Source of the DNA: a bacterium
Lineage (GTDB): Bacteria; AUK180
Assembly: GCA_021162505.1 (NCBI GenBank)
Contig: JAGGYO010000298.1
Span: forward strand, 1-7,606
DNA: 7,606 nt
Direction: 5' to 3'
The notes under the pieces are model-generated. The model saw only the letters and a list, made by a program, of their open reading frames with translations. It had not been told where the DNA came from and did no database searches. Shown here piece by piece: positions 1 through 6,447 of this stretch (positions are counted from its first letter, which is position 1; every line of letters begins with the position of its first letter). Made by a program: the position numbers and the translations under genes.

Positions 1-2
1 AT

Positions 3-383
3 TACTATGTTTTTGTAAAACTTCCTGAAACGGATGAGGATTATACATTTATAACGGATGTTTCATATCTTGCCAACGGTATATGGTGGGAAGAAGATCC
101 CTCTGAATTAACAAAAGAAATTGCATACAACCCCGAGACATTGAAAGATGATATTATTGAAATGCTTAACAATTTGAATGTTGATGATAAGGAAAAGCAT
201 TTTGTATCCAATGCGATAAAGTGTATACAAAGAATAGCTGATCACATCACAACGGAAGATGATTATAATAAGGCAATACTTGAAACTGTGAAGGCAATAA
301 ATTTCCTGAGAAAGATCACCTCCATTGATACAAAAGATATTCGCATTAAACTTGATTGGTTGCTTATGGACAATGAACAATGA
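3..383 (+). CDS. Unrecognised protein, 3' end only
   Basis: The reading frame is open from the left edge to a TGA at 381-383, giving 126 visible residues. The true start lies outside the window. A TTG at 141 could serve as a start, but the frame upstream of it is open and protein-like (it contains the stretch NGIWWEEDPSEL), so I read the gene as truncated by the window edge. The first visible third is acidic and aromatic, with tandem Trp residues. The rest is charged and looks alpha-helical, with a single Cys (in IKCIQRI). I see no membrane segment, nucleotide-binding motif or metal-binding motif, and I do not recognise the family. It is separated from the downstream operon by 174 nt, so it is probably not part of that unit, although no clear terminator follows it. 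Confidence 0.7.
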   Translation, partial: YYVFVKLPETDEDYTFITDVSYLANGIWWEEDPSELTKEIAYNPETLKDDIIEMLNNLNVDDKEKHFVSNAIKCIQRIADHITTEDDYNKAILETVKAINFLRKITSIDTKDIRIKLDWLLMDNEQ

Positions 384-396
384 AAAATAAAAGAAA

Positions 397-576
397 ATGA
401 AAAAGCAATTTGGAATAAAACTTAAAAAAGGATACGATTTGACAGCAAAAAGTTTAAGGCTTTACGGGTTTAAAATAAAAAAGAACTTTGAAACCTTTGA
501 ACCCCAGCACCTTTTCAAAGTGCGGGATAAACAAAATATTTATAACAGGAGTTTGAAATGGCTGAATATAAATTAA
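397..576 (+). CDS. Possible 59-residue basic small ORF, doubtful
   Basis: An ATG-started frame runs through the leader and ends in TAA at 574-576, overlapping the first 19 nt of the fumarase beta gene in another frame. The product would be strongly basic (begins MKKQFGIKLKKGYDL) with no recognisable domain. The sequence before the ATG is A-rich (aaaagaaaatg) and contains no good Shine-Dalgarno. It could be a chance frame, a decayed gene end or a leader peptide whose translation affects the downstream start. I lean towards chance, because the same stretch holds RNA-like inverted repeats that explain it about as well. Confidence 0.15.
   Translation: MKKQFGIKLKKGYDLTAKSLRLYGFKIKKNFETFEPQHLFKVRDKQNIYNRSLKWLNIN
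439..466 (+). promoter_or_regulatory. Weak candidate sigma-70-type promoter
   Basis: A perfect -35 hexamer TTGACA lies at 439-444. Sixteen bases further on is TTTACG (461-466), which matches only three of six positions of the -10 consensus. A promoter for the operon is expected in this gap, since the preceding gene ends at 383 and everything from 558 on is packed together. If it were used, transcription would begin near 473, which would remove the 5' arm of the upstream stem described for 466-526. No other convincing -35/-10 pair was seen here. Confidence 0.25.
466..526 (+). promoter_or_regulatory. Structured leader with alternative pairings upstream of the operon
   Basis: Three inverted repeats overlap. 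Positions 466-474 (GGGTTTAAA) pair with 496-504 (TTTGAACCC), 9 pairs with one G-U. Positions 485-493 (ACTTTGAAA) pair with 513-521 (TTTCAAAGT), 9 Watson-Crick pairs. Positions 503-505 plus 507-510 pair with 520-526 (CCC/GCAC against GTGC/GGG). The first two have the interlocked order of an H-type pseudoknot, with loops of 10, 2 and 8 nt. The strand TTTCAAA (513-519) can alternatively pair with TTTGAAA (552-558), just after the AGGAG of the first operon gene and reaching its start codon. No T-run follows, so this is not an intrinsic terminator for the + strand. The pairing is seen in the sequence; a regulatory role is inference, and it matches no riboswitch class I know. Confidence 0.3.
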
Positions 577-1115
577 CGACACCATTAAAAAGTGAAGATG
601 TTGAAAAACTGCATATCGGAGATACCATTTATTTGAATGGTATCATTTATACAGCAAGGGATGCTGCGCATAAGAGACTTGTTGATCTAATATCTGAGGG
701 AAAAGAATTGCCATTTAATATAAAGGGCAGTATCATATATTATGTTGGACCTGCTCCTGCAAAACCAGGGAAGCCCATTGGATCCGCCGGTCCCACTACA
801 AGCTATAGAATGGACCCCTATGCACCTCTTTTAATGGATAATGGTTTAAAAGGAATGGTAGGAAAAGGTCCCAGATCAATTGAAGTCATAGATTCCATGA
901 AAAAAAATAAAGCTGTATATTTTGCTGCTGTCGGCGGGGCTGCAGCATTGATAGCTGAAAGTATAACTTCGGCAAAAGTAATTGCTTATGAAGATCTTGG
1001 CGCAGAAGCGATCAGAGAATTGGAAGTAATTGATTTCCCATGTATCGTCGCCAACGATATATATGGAAATGATCTCTACAAGAAAGGAGTAGAGGATTTT
1101 CTAAAGAATAAATAG
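558..1115 (+). CDS. fumB: Class I fumarase / tartrate dehydratase type beta (C-terminal) subunit
   Basis: This is the small subunit of an iron-sulfur hydro-lyase of the class I fumarase / L-tartrate dehydratase family, which interconverts fumarate and malate (or dehydrates tartrate) in the cytoplasm. The 185 residues are the usual full length for the separate subunit. Family signatures appear in order: TARDAAHKR (32-40), YYVGPAPAKPG (61-71), GSAGPTTSYRMD (75-86), GKGPRS (102-107), GGAAAL (126-131) and YEDLGAEAI (144-152). The [4Fe-4S] ligands normally sit on the alpha subunit, and this chain has only one Cys (162). The ATG is preceded by AGGAG at 547-551 with 6 nt spacing. Eight bases separate it from korA, so it appears to lead the operon. 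The alpha subunit, usually the immediate upstream neighbour, is not here; an unrelated gene lies upstream. Fumarase rather than tartrate dehydratase is favoured by the 2-oxoglutarate oxidoreductase context, but sequence alone does not settle the substrate. Confidence 0.93.
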   Translation: MAEYKLTTPLKSEDVEKLHIGDTIYLNGIIYTARDAAHKRLVDLISEGKELPFNIKGSIIYYVGPAPAKPGKPIGSAGPTTSYRMDPYAPLLMDNGLKGMVGKGPRSIEVIDSMKKNKAVYFAAVGGAAALIAESITSAKVIAYEDLGAEAIRELEVIDFPCIVANDIYGNDLYKKGVEDFLKNK

Positions 1116-1123
1116 GATCTTAT

Positions 1124-2242
1124 ATGAATGTAAAAATGGTAACAGGGAACGAAGCGGCTGCATTGGGAGCTTTACGCGCCGGATGTAGATTTTATGCCGG
1201 TTATCCCATAACTCCATCTTCCGAAATAATGGAGAATATGTCTAGGGATTTACCCAAAGTATGCGGAAAGTTTATTCAAATGGAAGATGAAATAGCAAGT
1301 ATAGCCGCCATAATCGGCGCCTCTCTTACAGGTGAAAAGTCAATGACCGCAACAAGCGGTCCGGGGTTTTCTCTAATGCAAGAGAATCTTGGTTTTGCCG
1401 CCATGGGAGAGATACCCTGCGTAGTAGTAAATGTTCAAAGAGGTGGACCTTCTACCGGTTTACCAACCCGTGTCGCACAAGCAGATGTAATGCAGGCACG
1501 ATGGGGTACTCACGGCGATCATGAAATAATAGCTCTTTGTCCGTCTTCTATTCAGGAAACCTATGAATTGATTATAGACGCTTTTAATTTCTCTGAAATA
1601 TATAGAACACCCGTTGTTTTTTTAATGGATGAAGCCTTAGCACATATTAGGGAAAAATTGGTCATTCCTGAAAATGTTACTATTATTGAAAGACCTAAGC
1701 CCAAAGATGGACCGAAAGATTATAAACCCTTTGATATAAATGTCGGGGATATTCCGCCACTGGCAAATTTCGGGAGCGGTTATAAATATCATATCACGGG
1801 ACTCGTTCATGATGAAACGGGTTTTCCTACTGATGATCCTCAAATAACAACTGATTTGTTAAAAAGGATCACCACTAAGATCTCAAAGAACAGTTCAAAG
1901 ATCGTTAAAACAAAAACCTTTATGACGGATGATGCTGAAATTCTATTAATATCCTATGGTTCTTCTGTAAGAGCTGCTAAAGAATCGGTTTTACAATTAA
2001 GAAATGACAATATTAAGGTAGGATTGTTACAATTATTGACCATTTGGCCATTTCCAAGTAGTGTTATCCATGAAATAAGTAAGAAAATGAAAAGGATTTA
2101 TTTGGTAGAAATGAACCTAGGCCAATTATATGCTGAAACAAGAATTGTTATCGATAGTAATATTCCCTTAATAAAGGTCAATAGAATTGATGGTGAATTA
2201 ATTACGCCATGTGAGATATCGAGCAAGGTTAAGGAGGGATAA
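1124..2242 (+). CDS. korA: 2-oxoglutarate (2-oxoacid):ferredoxin oxidoreductase, alpha subunit
   Basis: This is the alpha chain of a CoA-dependent 2-oxoacid:ferredoxin oxidoreductase, cytoplasmic, interconverting 2-oxoglutarate plus CoA and succinyl-CoA plus CO2 with ferredoxin. The 372 residues cover the pyrimidine-binding domain (GNEAAALGALRAG 8-20, YPITPSSEI 27-35, QMEDEIAS 52-59, TSGPGFSLMQE 78-87) and the second domain (from about residue 270, ending with EMNLGQLYAETR at 329-340). GGPSTGLPT (107-115) and WGTHGDH (127-133) are typical of the Kor/Vor group. The 2-oxoglutarate assignment comes from overall resemblance to KorA and from the fumarase neighbour; a branched-chain (Vor-type) 2-oxoacid specificity cannot be excluded. 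The ATG follows a weak AGGA at 1114-1117 that overlaps the stop of the fumarase gene, so coupling is likely. The gene ends one base before the korB start. Confidence 0.92.
   Translation: MNVKMVTGNEAAALGALRAGCRFYAGYPITPSSEIMENMSRDLPKVCGKFIQMEDEIASIAAIIGASLTGEKSMTATSGPGFSLMQENLGFAAMGEIPCVVVNVQRGGPSTGLPTRVAQADVMQARWGTHGDHEIIALCPSSIQETYELIIDAFNFSEIYRTPVVFLMDEALAHIREKLVIPENVTIIERPKPKDGPKDYKPFDINVGDIPPLANFGSGYKYHITGLVHDETGFPTDDPQITTDLLKRITTKISKNSSKIVKTKTFMTDDAEILLISYGSSVRAAKESVLQLRNDNIKVGLLQLLTIWPFPSSVIHEISKKMKRIYLVEMNLGQLYAETRIVIDSNIPLIKVNRIDGELITPCEISSKVKEG
2231..2238 (+). promoter_or_regulatory. Strong ribosome binding site that fixes a TTG start for korB
   Basis: AAGGAGGG lies inside the last codons of korA, five bases before TTG at 2244-2246. 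This is the best Shine-Dalgarno near the gene, and it selects the TTG over the in-frame GTG at 2211. The GTG would add 11 basic residues unlike the family's N-terminus, entirely encoded within korA. Confidence 0.75.
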
Positions 2243-2243
2243 A

Positions 2244-3071
2244 TTGTATAATAATATAATTTTGGATCGGTTGAGAGTTGATAAATTACCAACAATGTGG
2301 TGTCCCGGTTGTGGTCATGGAATAATATTGGCTGCACTCCTAAAAAGTATTGATAAAATGGGCTGGGAAAAAGAAAATACTGTTGTGGTCTCAGGTATTG
2401 GTTGTGCCGGTAGGGTTCCCGGTTATATTGATGCATGTACATTGCATACTACCCACGGCAGGGCATTGGGTTTTGCCACGGGAATAAAATTCGCCCATCC
2501 CGAATTGAATGTTATTGCGGTTATGGGTGATGGTGATGCTTCTGCTATAGGAGGGAATCATTTGATCCATGCTGCAAGGAGAAATATCGATATTACTGCT
2601 ATAGTGTTCAACAATGATATTTACGGTATGACCGGCGGGCAAAAATCCCCAACCACACCGCATGGATATAATTCCACAACTTCCCAATACGGTAATGCCG
2701 AGATACCTTTTGATCTTTGTAAACTGGTTGAAGGTGCCGGTGCGACTTTTGTCGCAAGAGAAATTCAATCGAATCATATTAACTTAGAGAAGATCATACT
2801 GAAAGCTTTACAAAAGAAAGGATTCTCATTTGTTGAAGCATTCAGTGTTTGTCCCACAAGTTTTGGAAGAAGGAATAAACTTACTTCCGATGCTACAAAA
2901 AATATTGATTGGGTAAAAAGTATGAGCGTTACAAAGGCACAGGCGGAGAAAAGGACACCTGAAGAGTTGGAAGGGAAGATAATAACAGGTGTTTTTGTTG
3001 ATATTGAAAGACCTGAATTTATAGAATCCTACTTGAAATATGATCTTTCAGGAGCAAATTGTGAAAAATAG
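2244..3071 (+). CDS. korB: 2-oxoglutarate (2-oxoacid):ferredoxin oxidoreductase, beta subunit, TPP- and [4Fe-4S]-binding
   Basis: This is the thiamine-diphosphate- and iron-sulfur-carrying partner of KorA. Read from the TTG start it has 275 residues, normal for KorB. Four cysteines sit where the subunit's [4Fe-4S] cluster is bound: C20 and C23 (in MWCPGCGHG), C54 (in GIGCAGR) and C203 (in SVCPTS). The diphosphate/Mg motif is GDGDASAIGGNHL (95-107) with NNDIYGMTGGQ (123-133) completing it. The substrate-side segment SPTTPHGYNSTT (135-146) is also present. The start lies one base after the korA stop and its last 11 nt overlap korC. No pyruvate-type extra domains are seen, consistent with a split three-chain enzyme. 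I found no defect. Confidence 0.93.
   Translation: MYNNIILDRLRVDKLPTMWCPGCGHGIILAALLKSIDKMGWEKENTVVVSGIGCAGRVPGYIDACTLHTTHGRALGFATGIKFAHPELNVIAVMGDGDASAIGGNHLIHAARRNIDITAIVFNNDIYGMTGGQKSPTTPHGYNSTTSQYGNAEIPFDLCKLVEGAGATFVAREIQSNHINLEKIILKALQKKGFSFVEAFSVCPTSFGRRNKLTSDATKNIDWVKSMSVTKAQAEKRTPEELEGKIITGVFVDIERPEFIESYLKYDLSGANCEK
3050..3054 (+). promoter_or_regulatory. Ribosome binding site that fixes a GTG start for korC
   Basis: AGGAG lies six bases before GTG at 3061-3063, within the 3' end of korB. The in-frame ATG at 3040 is upstream of this site, so using it would place the Shine-Dalgarno inside the coding region and would add seven residues before the family's usual N-terminus. I therefore take the GTG. 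Confidence 0.7.
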
Positions 3072-3606
3072 ATATGAAATAAGATTTAGCGGTTCAGGAG
3101 GTCAGGGAATGATAACTGCTGGAAAAATATTTTCCCTCGCCGCCGGATTATATAGTGGTAAGAATGCTGTTCAAAGCCAATCCTATGGAGCTGCGTCAAG
3201 GGGAGGGGCTTCAAAATCAGATGTTATAATATCAGATGAGGAGATAATTTACCCTAGGGCAATGGAGATAGATCTGCTTATTGTTCTTTCAGGTGAAGCC
3301 TGTTCGGCATATTGCTCGAATATGGCAAATACAACTTTGATCGTAGATGAAAACTTGGTTATTAATGTTCCTCATGGCTATAAGCAATTAATTAAAATTC
3401 CCATTACCGAAATGACAAAAAAGATAACGGGAAGCACAATGTCATCAAATATATTTTCCTTGGGAATCGCAGTGGCAATCTCTAATATAATCGAACCGGA
3501 TACGGTGGAAAAAGTACTGAAAGATAAATTCAAAAATAATGTGTTGGAAAAAAATATTCAAGCTTTTAATAAAGGATACGAAATGGGTTTAAAATATAGG
3601 GAATAA
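3061..3606 (+). CDS. korC: 2-oxoglutarate (2-oxoacid):ferredoxin oxidoreductase, gamma subunit
   Basis: This is the third chain of the Kor complex, corresponding to the gamma domain that takes part in CoA binding in 2-oxoacid:ferredoxin oxidoreductases. From the GTG start it has 181 residues, the normal length. The N-terminal strand leads into GSGGQGMITAGKI (11-23), followed by QSYGAASRGGASKSDVIISDEEI (40-62), which is the family signature. Later come LSGEA (76-80) and a helical C-terminus. Two Cys (81, 85) lie outside any cluster-like spacing. It overlaps korB by 11 nt and is followed after 17 nt by hdrA. No delta (KorD, 2[4Fe-4S] ferredoxin) gene accompanies korABC, so an outside acceptor, or the HdrA next door, must take the electrons. 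Confidence 0.92.
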   Translation: MKNRYEIRFSGSGGQGMITAGKIFSLAAGLYSGKNAVQSQSYGAASRGGASKSDVIISDEEIIYPRAMEIDLLIVLSGEACSAYCSNMANTTLIVDENLVINVPHGYKQLIKIPITEMTKKITGSTMSSNIFSLGIAVAISNIIEPDTVEKVLKDKFKNNVLEKNIQAFNKGYEMGLKYRE

Positions 3607-3623
3607 GGAAACAGGGAGTTATT

Positions 3624-6038
3624 ATGGTAGAAAAGAAGAGTCAGAAAATTGGTGTTTATGTTTGCCATTGCGGCGGTAATATTTCTGAAGTAATTGATGT
3701 CAAAAAGGTTGCAGCAGAAGCAAAAAAAATTAGTGATGTCATTATTTCAGTAGATTTTCCCCATATGTGTTCCGAGTTGGGGCAGCAAATGGTCATCAAT
3801 GACGCAAAGGAAAAAGGACTTGACAAGGTTGTTATTGCTGCGTGTTCACCTCAATTTCAGGGTCCTACATTCGCGAAGGATCTTGAAAAAGCGGGATTAA
3901 GCCCATATGTTCTTGAAATGGCAAATATTAGAGAGCAAGCTGCTTGGCCGCATTATGATAACCATGAAAAAGCAACTGAAAAAGCAATTGATCTTACAAA
4001 GATGGCTATTGAAAAGGCAAGGAAAGATGATCCATTGGAAAAAGGGGAACTTAAGATCGGCAATAGAGTACTGGTCGTTGGGGCTGGAATTGCTGGGATT
4101 CAATCTGCCTTGGACCTTGCTGATGCGGGTTTTAAGGTTACATTGGTGGAAAAGGATCCAAGTATTGGTGGGAAAATGGCTCAATTGTCAAGAACCTTTC
4201 CCACAGAGGATTGCGCAACCTGTATTTTGAGCCCTAAAATGGCTGCAGCTGGAGATCATCCCAATATTGATCTTAAAACTTATGCAGAACTTCAAGATAT
4301 TTCCGGTTTCTTAGGGAATTTCAGCGTAAAGATCAAACATAAACCCAAATATGTATATGAAGAAAAATGCGTATCTTGCGGATTATGTGAAGAAAAATGT
4401 CCTGTTAATATTACAAGTACATTTGACGAGGGTTTAAGTAAGACCAAATCAATTCATTTACCCTTTGATTATGCAGTTCCCTATAAATATTATATAGAAG
4501 CCGATTCATGTTTGAGATTAATCCATGGCGGCGATACTTGTGGATTATGTCAAAAAGTATGTCCAAAGGATGCCATTGACTTTAATATGGTTGACACATA
4601 CGAAGAGATTAAGGTTGATACCATTATCGTAGCCACCGGTTTTGATATATTTGATGCCAAAGAAAAACCCGAATACGGATTCGGGAAATTAAAAGGCGTT
4701 ATCAATGGTATGCAAATGGAGCGTATTATTGTTAAAATAGCAGAAGGTGTTATACTTAAAGAACTGGGTAAGAAGATCGCTTTTATTCAATGCATCGGTT
4801 CAAGAGATAAACAGATCGGGAGACCGTATTGTTCAAGGGTATGCTGTATGTATGCTATTAAGCAGGCAAACCTTATTAAGAAAATGGACCCCACAAGGGA
4901 TGTATATATTTTCTATATAGATATTAGAGCATTTGGTAAGGGATATGAAGAATATTATAATACTGCTCAGGAAAATGGTGTTAAATTCATTAGGGGAAAG
5001 GTTTCTGAACTCATTGAAGATCCTGATACCGGCAAGGTCATCGTCAAAGCAGAAGATACTCTTAATAGACAGATGATCGAAGGAGAATTTGATACTGTTT
5101 CTCTTTCAGTTGGTGTTGGACCCAATGAAGGTACACAATCAATTGTAGAAATGCTTAAATTAGCAAAAAGTGCAGACGGCTTTATACAGGAAGCACATCC
5201 GAAATTCAAACCAGTTGATACATTGATACCCGGAGTATTTCTTGCCGGAATGGCGCAAGGTCCCAAGGATATTCCAGACACTGTTTCACAAGCAAGTGGT
5301 GCAGCAGCAAGAGCAATTGCCTTGATGAACCAAGGGAAATATTATTATGACCCGCTGTTCGCTTTTATTGAAAAAGATAAATGTAATGGTTGTGAATTAT
5401 GTATTCCATCCTGCCCATATGATGCAATTTCAATGAGAGACGGGAAAGCGGAAGTAAATCATGTCATTTGCAAGGGTTGTGGGGTATGTATCTCCTATTG
5501 TCCTGAAAATGCCATAGATATGAATCTATATTCCAATGAACAATTATTGGTAGAAGTTAAGAACGCGGTTGCCGACAAAGGGGATGAACCGAGGATATTA
5601 ATTTTTGCCGATGATATGACAAGCTATAGAATGATTGACAGTGTTGGTACGGCAAAAATGTCATATACTGCGAATTCAAGGGTAATTAGAACTCCCGCCT
5701 CAGGAAGGGTAACGCCCGAACTTATTTTAAGAGCATTCTATTATGGAGCTGATGCGATCTTAATTGCCGAACCGGAAGAAATATCATCTCCTTATAAGAC
5801 CAGTTTTAAAGAGATGATGAAAAACTATAACAAAACACTAAGTATTATGAAAGAAGTGGGAATTGAAGAGGAAAGATTATTGGCATTACCCTTTGTTACC
5901 GTTATGCTTGTCAAATTCGTTAATACGGTAAATGGTTTAAATAATTTGGCAAATAAATTAGGACCTATACCAAAGGATAAACGGGAAAAGCTCGTTGAGA
6001 ATTTGAAAGAGAGATTATTTGGAGTAAGAAATGAGTAA
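3624..6038 (+). CDS. hdrA: HdrA-type flavin/iron-sulfur subunit with a cysteine-less MvhD/FlpD-like C-terminal domain
   Basis: This is the electron-distributing FAD subunit of a heterodisulfide-reductase-type complex, 804 residues, cytoplasmic. Domains in order: an N-terminal HdrA domain (8-140; VCHCGGNI at 13-20, CSPQFQGPTF at 74-83); FAD-binding GAGIAG (153-158) and VEKDPSIGGKMAQL (175-188) with the HdrA mark DCATCILSPKM (196-206); an inserted ferredoxin domain (C249/252/255/259 and C296/306/309/313); the HdrA-specific cluster motif C390, C403, C407, C408; the flavoprotein C-terminal part (GVFLAGMAQGPKDIPDT, 537-553); a second 2[4Fe-4S] ferredoxin (C587/590/593/597 and C616/619/622/626); and an MvhD/FlpD-like domain (about 657-790). 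That last domain has no Cys at all, so it should not bind the family's [2Fe-2S] cluster. GGGAG at 3614-3618 precedes the ATG. The 3' end overlaps hdrC by 8 nt. Bacterial HdrA-MvhD fusions are known; the cysteine loss is the odd part. The physiological disulfide acceptor is not deducible. Confidence 0.94.
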   Translation: MVEKKSQKIGVYVCHCGGNISEVIDVKKVAAEAKKISDVIISVDFPHMCSELGQQMVINDAKEKGLDKVVIAACSPQFQGPTFAKDLEKAGLSPYVLEMANIREQAAWPHYDNHEKATEKAIDLTKMAIEKARKDDPLEKGELKIGNRVLVVGAGIAGIQSALDLADAGFKVTLVEKDPSIGGKMAQLSRTFPTEDCATCILSPKMAAAGDHPNIDLKTYAELQDISGFLGNFSVKIKHKPKYVYEEKCVSCGLCEEKCPVNITSTFDEGLSKTKSIHLPFDYAVPYKYYIEADSCLRLIHGGDTCGLCQKVCPKDAIDFNMVDTYEEIKVDTIIVATGFDIFDAKEKPEYGFGKLKGVINGMQMERIIVKIAEGVILKELGKKIAFIQCIGSRDKQIGRPYCSRVCCMYAIKQANLIKKMDPTRDVYIFYIDIRAFGKGYEEYYNTAQENGVKFIRGKVSELIEDPDTGKVIVKAEDTLNRQMIEGEFDTVSLSVGVGPNEGTQSIVEMLKLAKSADGFIQEAHPKFKPVDTLIPGVFLAGMAQGPKDIPDTVSQASGAAARAIALMNQGKYYYDPLFAFIEKDKCNGCELCIPSCPYDAISMRDGKAEVNHVICKGCGVCISYCPENAIDMNLYSNEQLLVEVKNAVADKGDEPRILIFADDMTSYRMIDSVGTAKMSYTANSRVIRTPASGRVTPELILRAFYYGADAILIAEPEEISSPYKTSFKEMMKNYNKTLSIMKEVGIEEERLLALPFVTVMLVKFVNTVNGLNNLANKLGPIPKDKREKLVENLKERLFGVRNE

Positions 6039-6438
6039 AATAGTAAAAATTACAAAAGAGGCAGCTGAATTCCTAAATAAAATTGAAGAGTTGAGCGGGG
6101 AAAAGATAACGAGTTGTATCCAATGCGGGATCTGTTCATCCAGTTGTCCCATGGTTAATGAAATGGATCTCATGCCATCTCAAATTATGTCCATGACAAT
6201 TTTAGGACAAAAGGAAGAAATACTGGAATCAAAATCTATTTGGATATGTGCATCATGTTTTAATTGTAAAGTAAGATGCCCTAGAGAACTTGATCTTGCA
6301 AAAGTTGCAGAGGCATTGAGACAAGTTGTTCTAAGAACCGCTACTGATAAGATCAATATAAATGATATTCCGGAAGATGAGATAATGGAACTTCCGCAAA
6401 TAGCCATTGTTGCAGCTTGTAGACGACTAACAAATTAG
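6031..6438 (+). CDS. hdrC: HdrC-type 2[4Fe-4S] electron-transfer subunit
   Basis: This is a small soluble ferredoxin-like chain that carries electrons from HdrA to HdrB. It has two complete CxxCxxCxxxCP motifs: C29/32/35/39 (CIQCGICSSSCP) and C73/76/79/83 (CASCFNCKVRCP), so two [4Fe-4S] clusters are expected. The order and spacing match HdrC/GlpC-type proteins. At 135 residues it is at the compact end for HdrC. The C-terminus (LPQIAIVAACRRLTN) resembles the short conserved tail of bacterial HdrC proteins, so it does not look truncated. No membrane segment is present, so a HdrE-type membrane anchor is not indicated. The ATG lies inside the end of hdrA (8-nt overlap) with GGAG at 6021-6024, implying translational coupling. 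Its TAG overlaps the Shine-Dalgarno of hdrB. Confidence 0.92.
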   Translation: MSKIVKITKEAAEFLNKIEELSGEKITSCIQCGICSSSCPMVNEMDLMPSQIMSMTILGQKEEILESKSIWICASCFNCKVRCPRELDLAKVAEALRQVVLRTATDKININDIPEDEIMELPQIAIVAACRRLTN

Positions 6439-6447
6439 GAGATCATT

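Noticed and set aside
485..540. Hairpin in the leader as an intrinsic terminator of the upstream gene
   Set aside because: The stem is AT-rich and is followed by gcgggataaac rather than a T-run on the + strand. A T-rich stretch exists on the opposite strand, but no minus-strand gene needs terminating there.
2211..2243. GTG at 2211 as the korB start
   Set aside because: It would add 11 basic residues that are simply the korA end read in another frame. The strong AAGGAGGG five bases before TTG 2244 gives the expected family N-terminus.
2098..2777. Minus-strand reading frames opposite korA and korB
   Set aside because: They are antisense to strongly conserved coding sequence, have no recognisable domains, and their residue composition looks like a shadow of the + strand genes.
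3040..3060. ATG at 3040 as the korC start
   Set aside because: The best Shine-Dalgarno (3050-3054) lies downstream of it and points to GTG 3061, which gives a normal-length KorC.
3907..4230. A + strand frame and a minus-strand frame inside hdrA
   Set aside because: They overlap the HdrA N-terminal and FAD regions, which are conserved in the main frame. Trp/Leu/Lys-rich shadow composition and no domain.
4967..5281. Minus-strand frame of about 100 codons opposite the middle of hdrA
   Set aside because: It is Ser/Pro-rich shadow translation of a conserved HdrA block and has no convincing start signal.
5592..6038. The cysteine-free HdrA tail as a pseudogene or frameshifted end
   Set aside because: The frame is intact through to a stop that overlaps hdrC in a functional-looking way, and the fold-level motifs (SGRV-PE, AF--GAD) survive. 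The change looks like point replacement of ligands, not decay.
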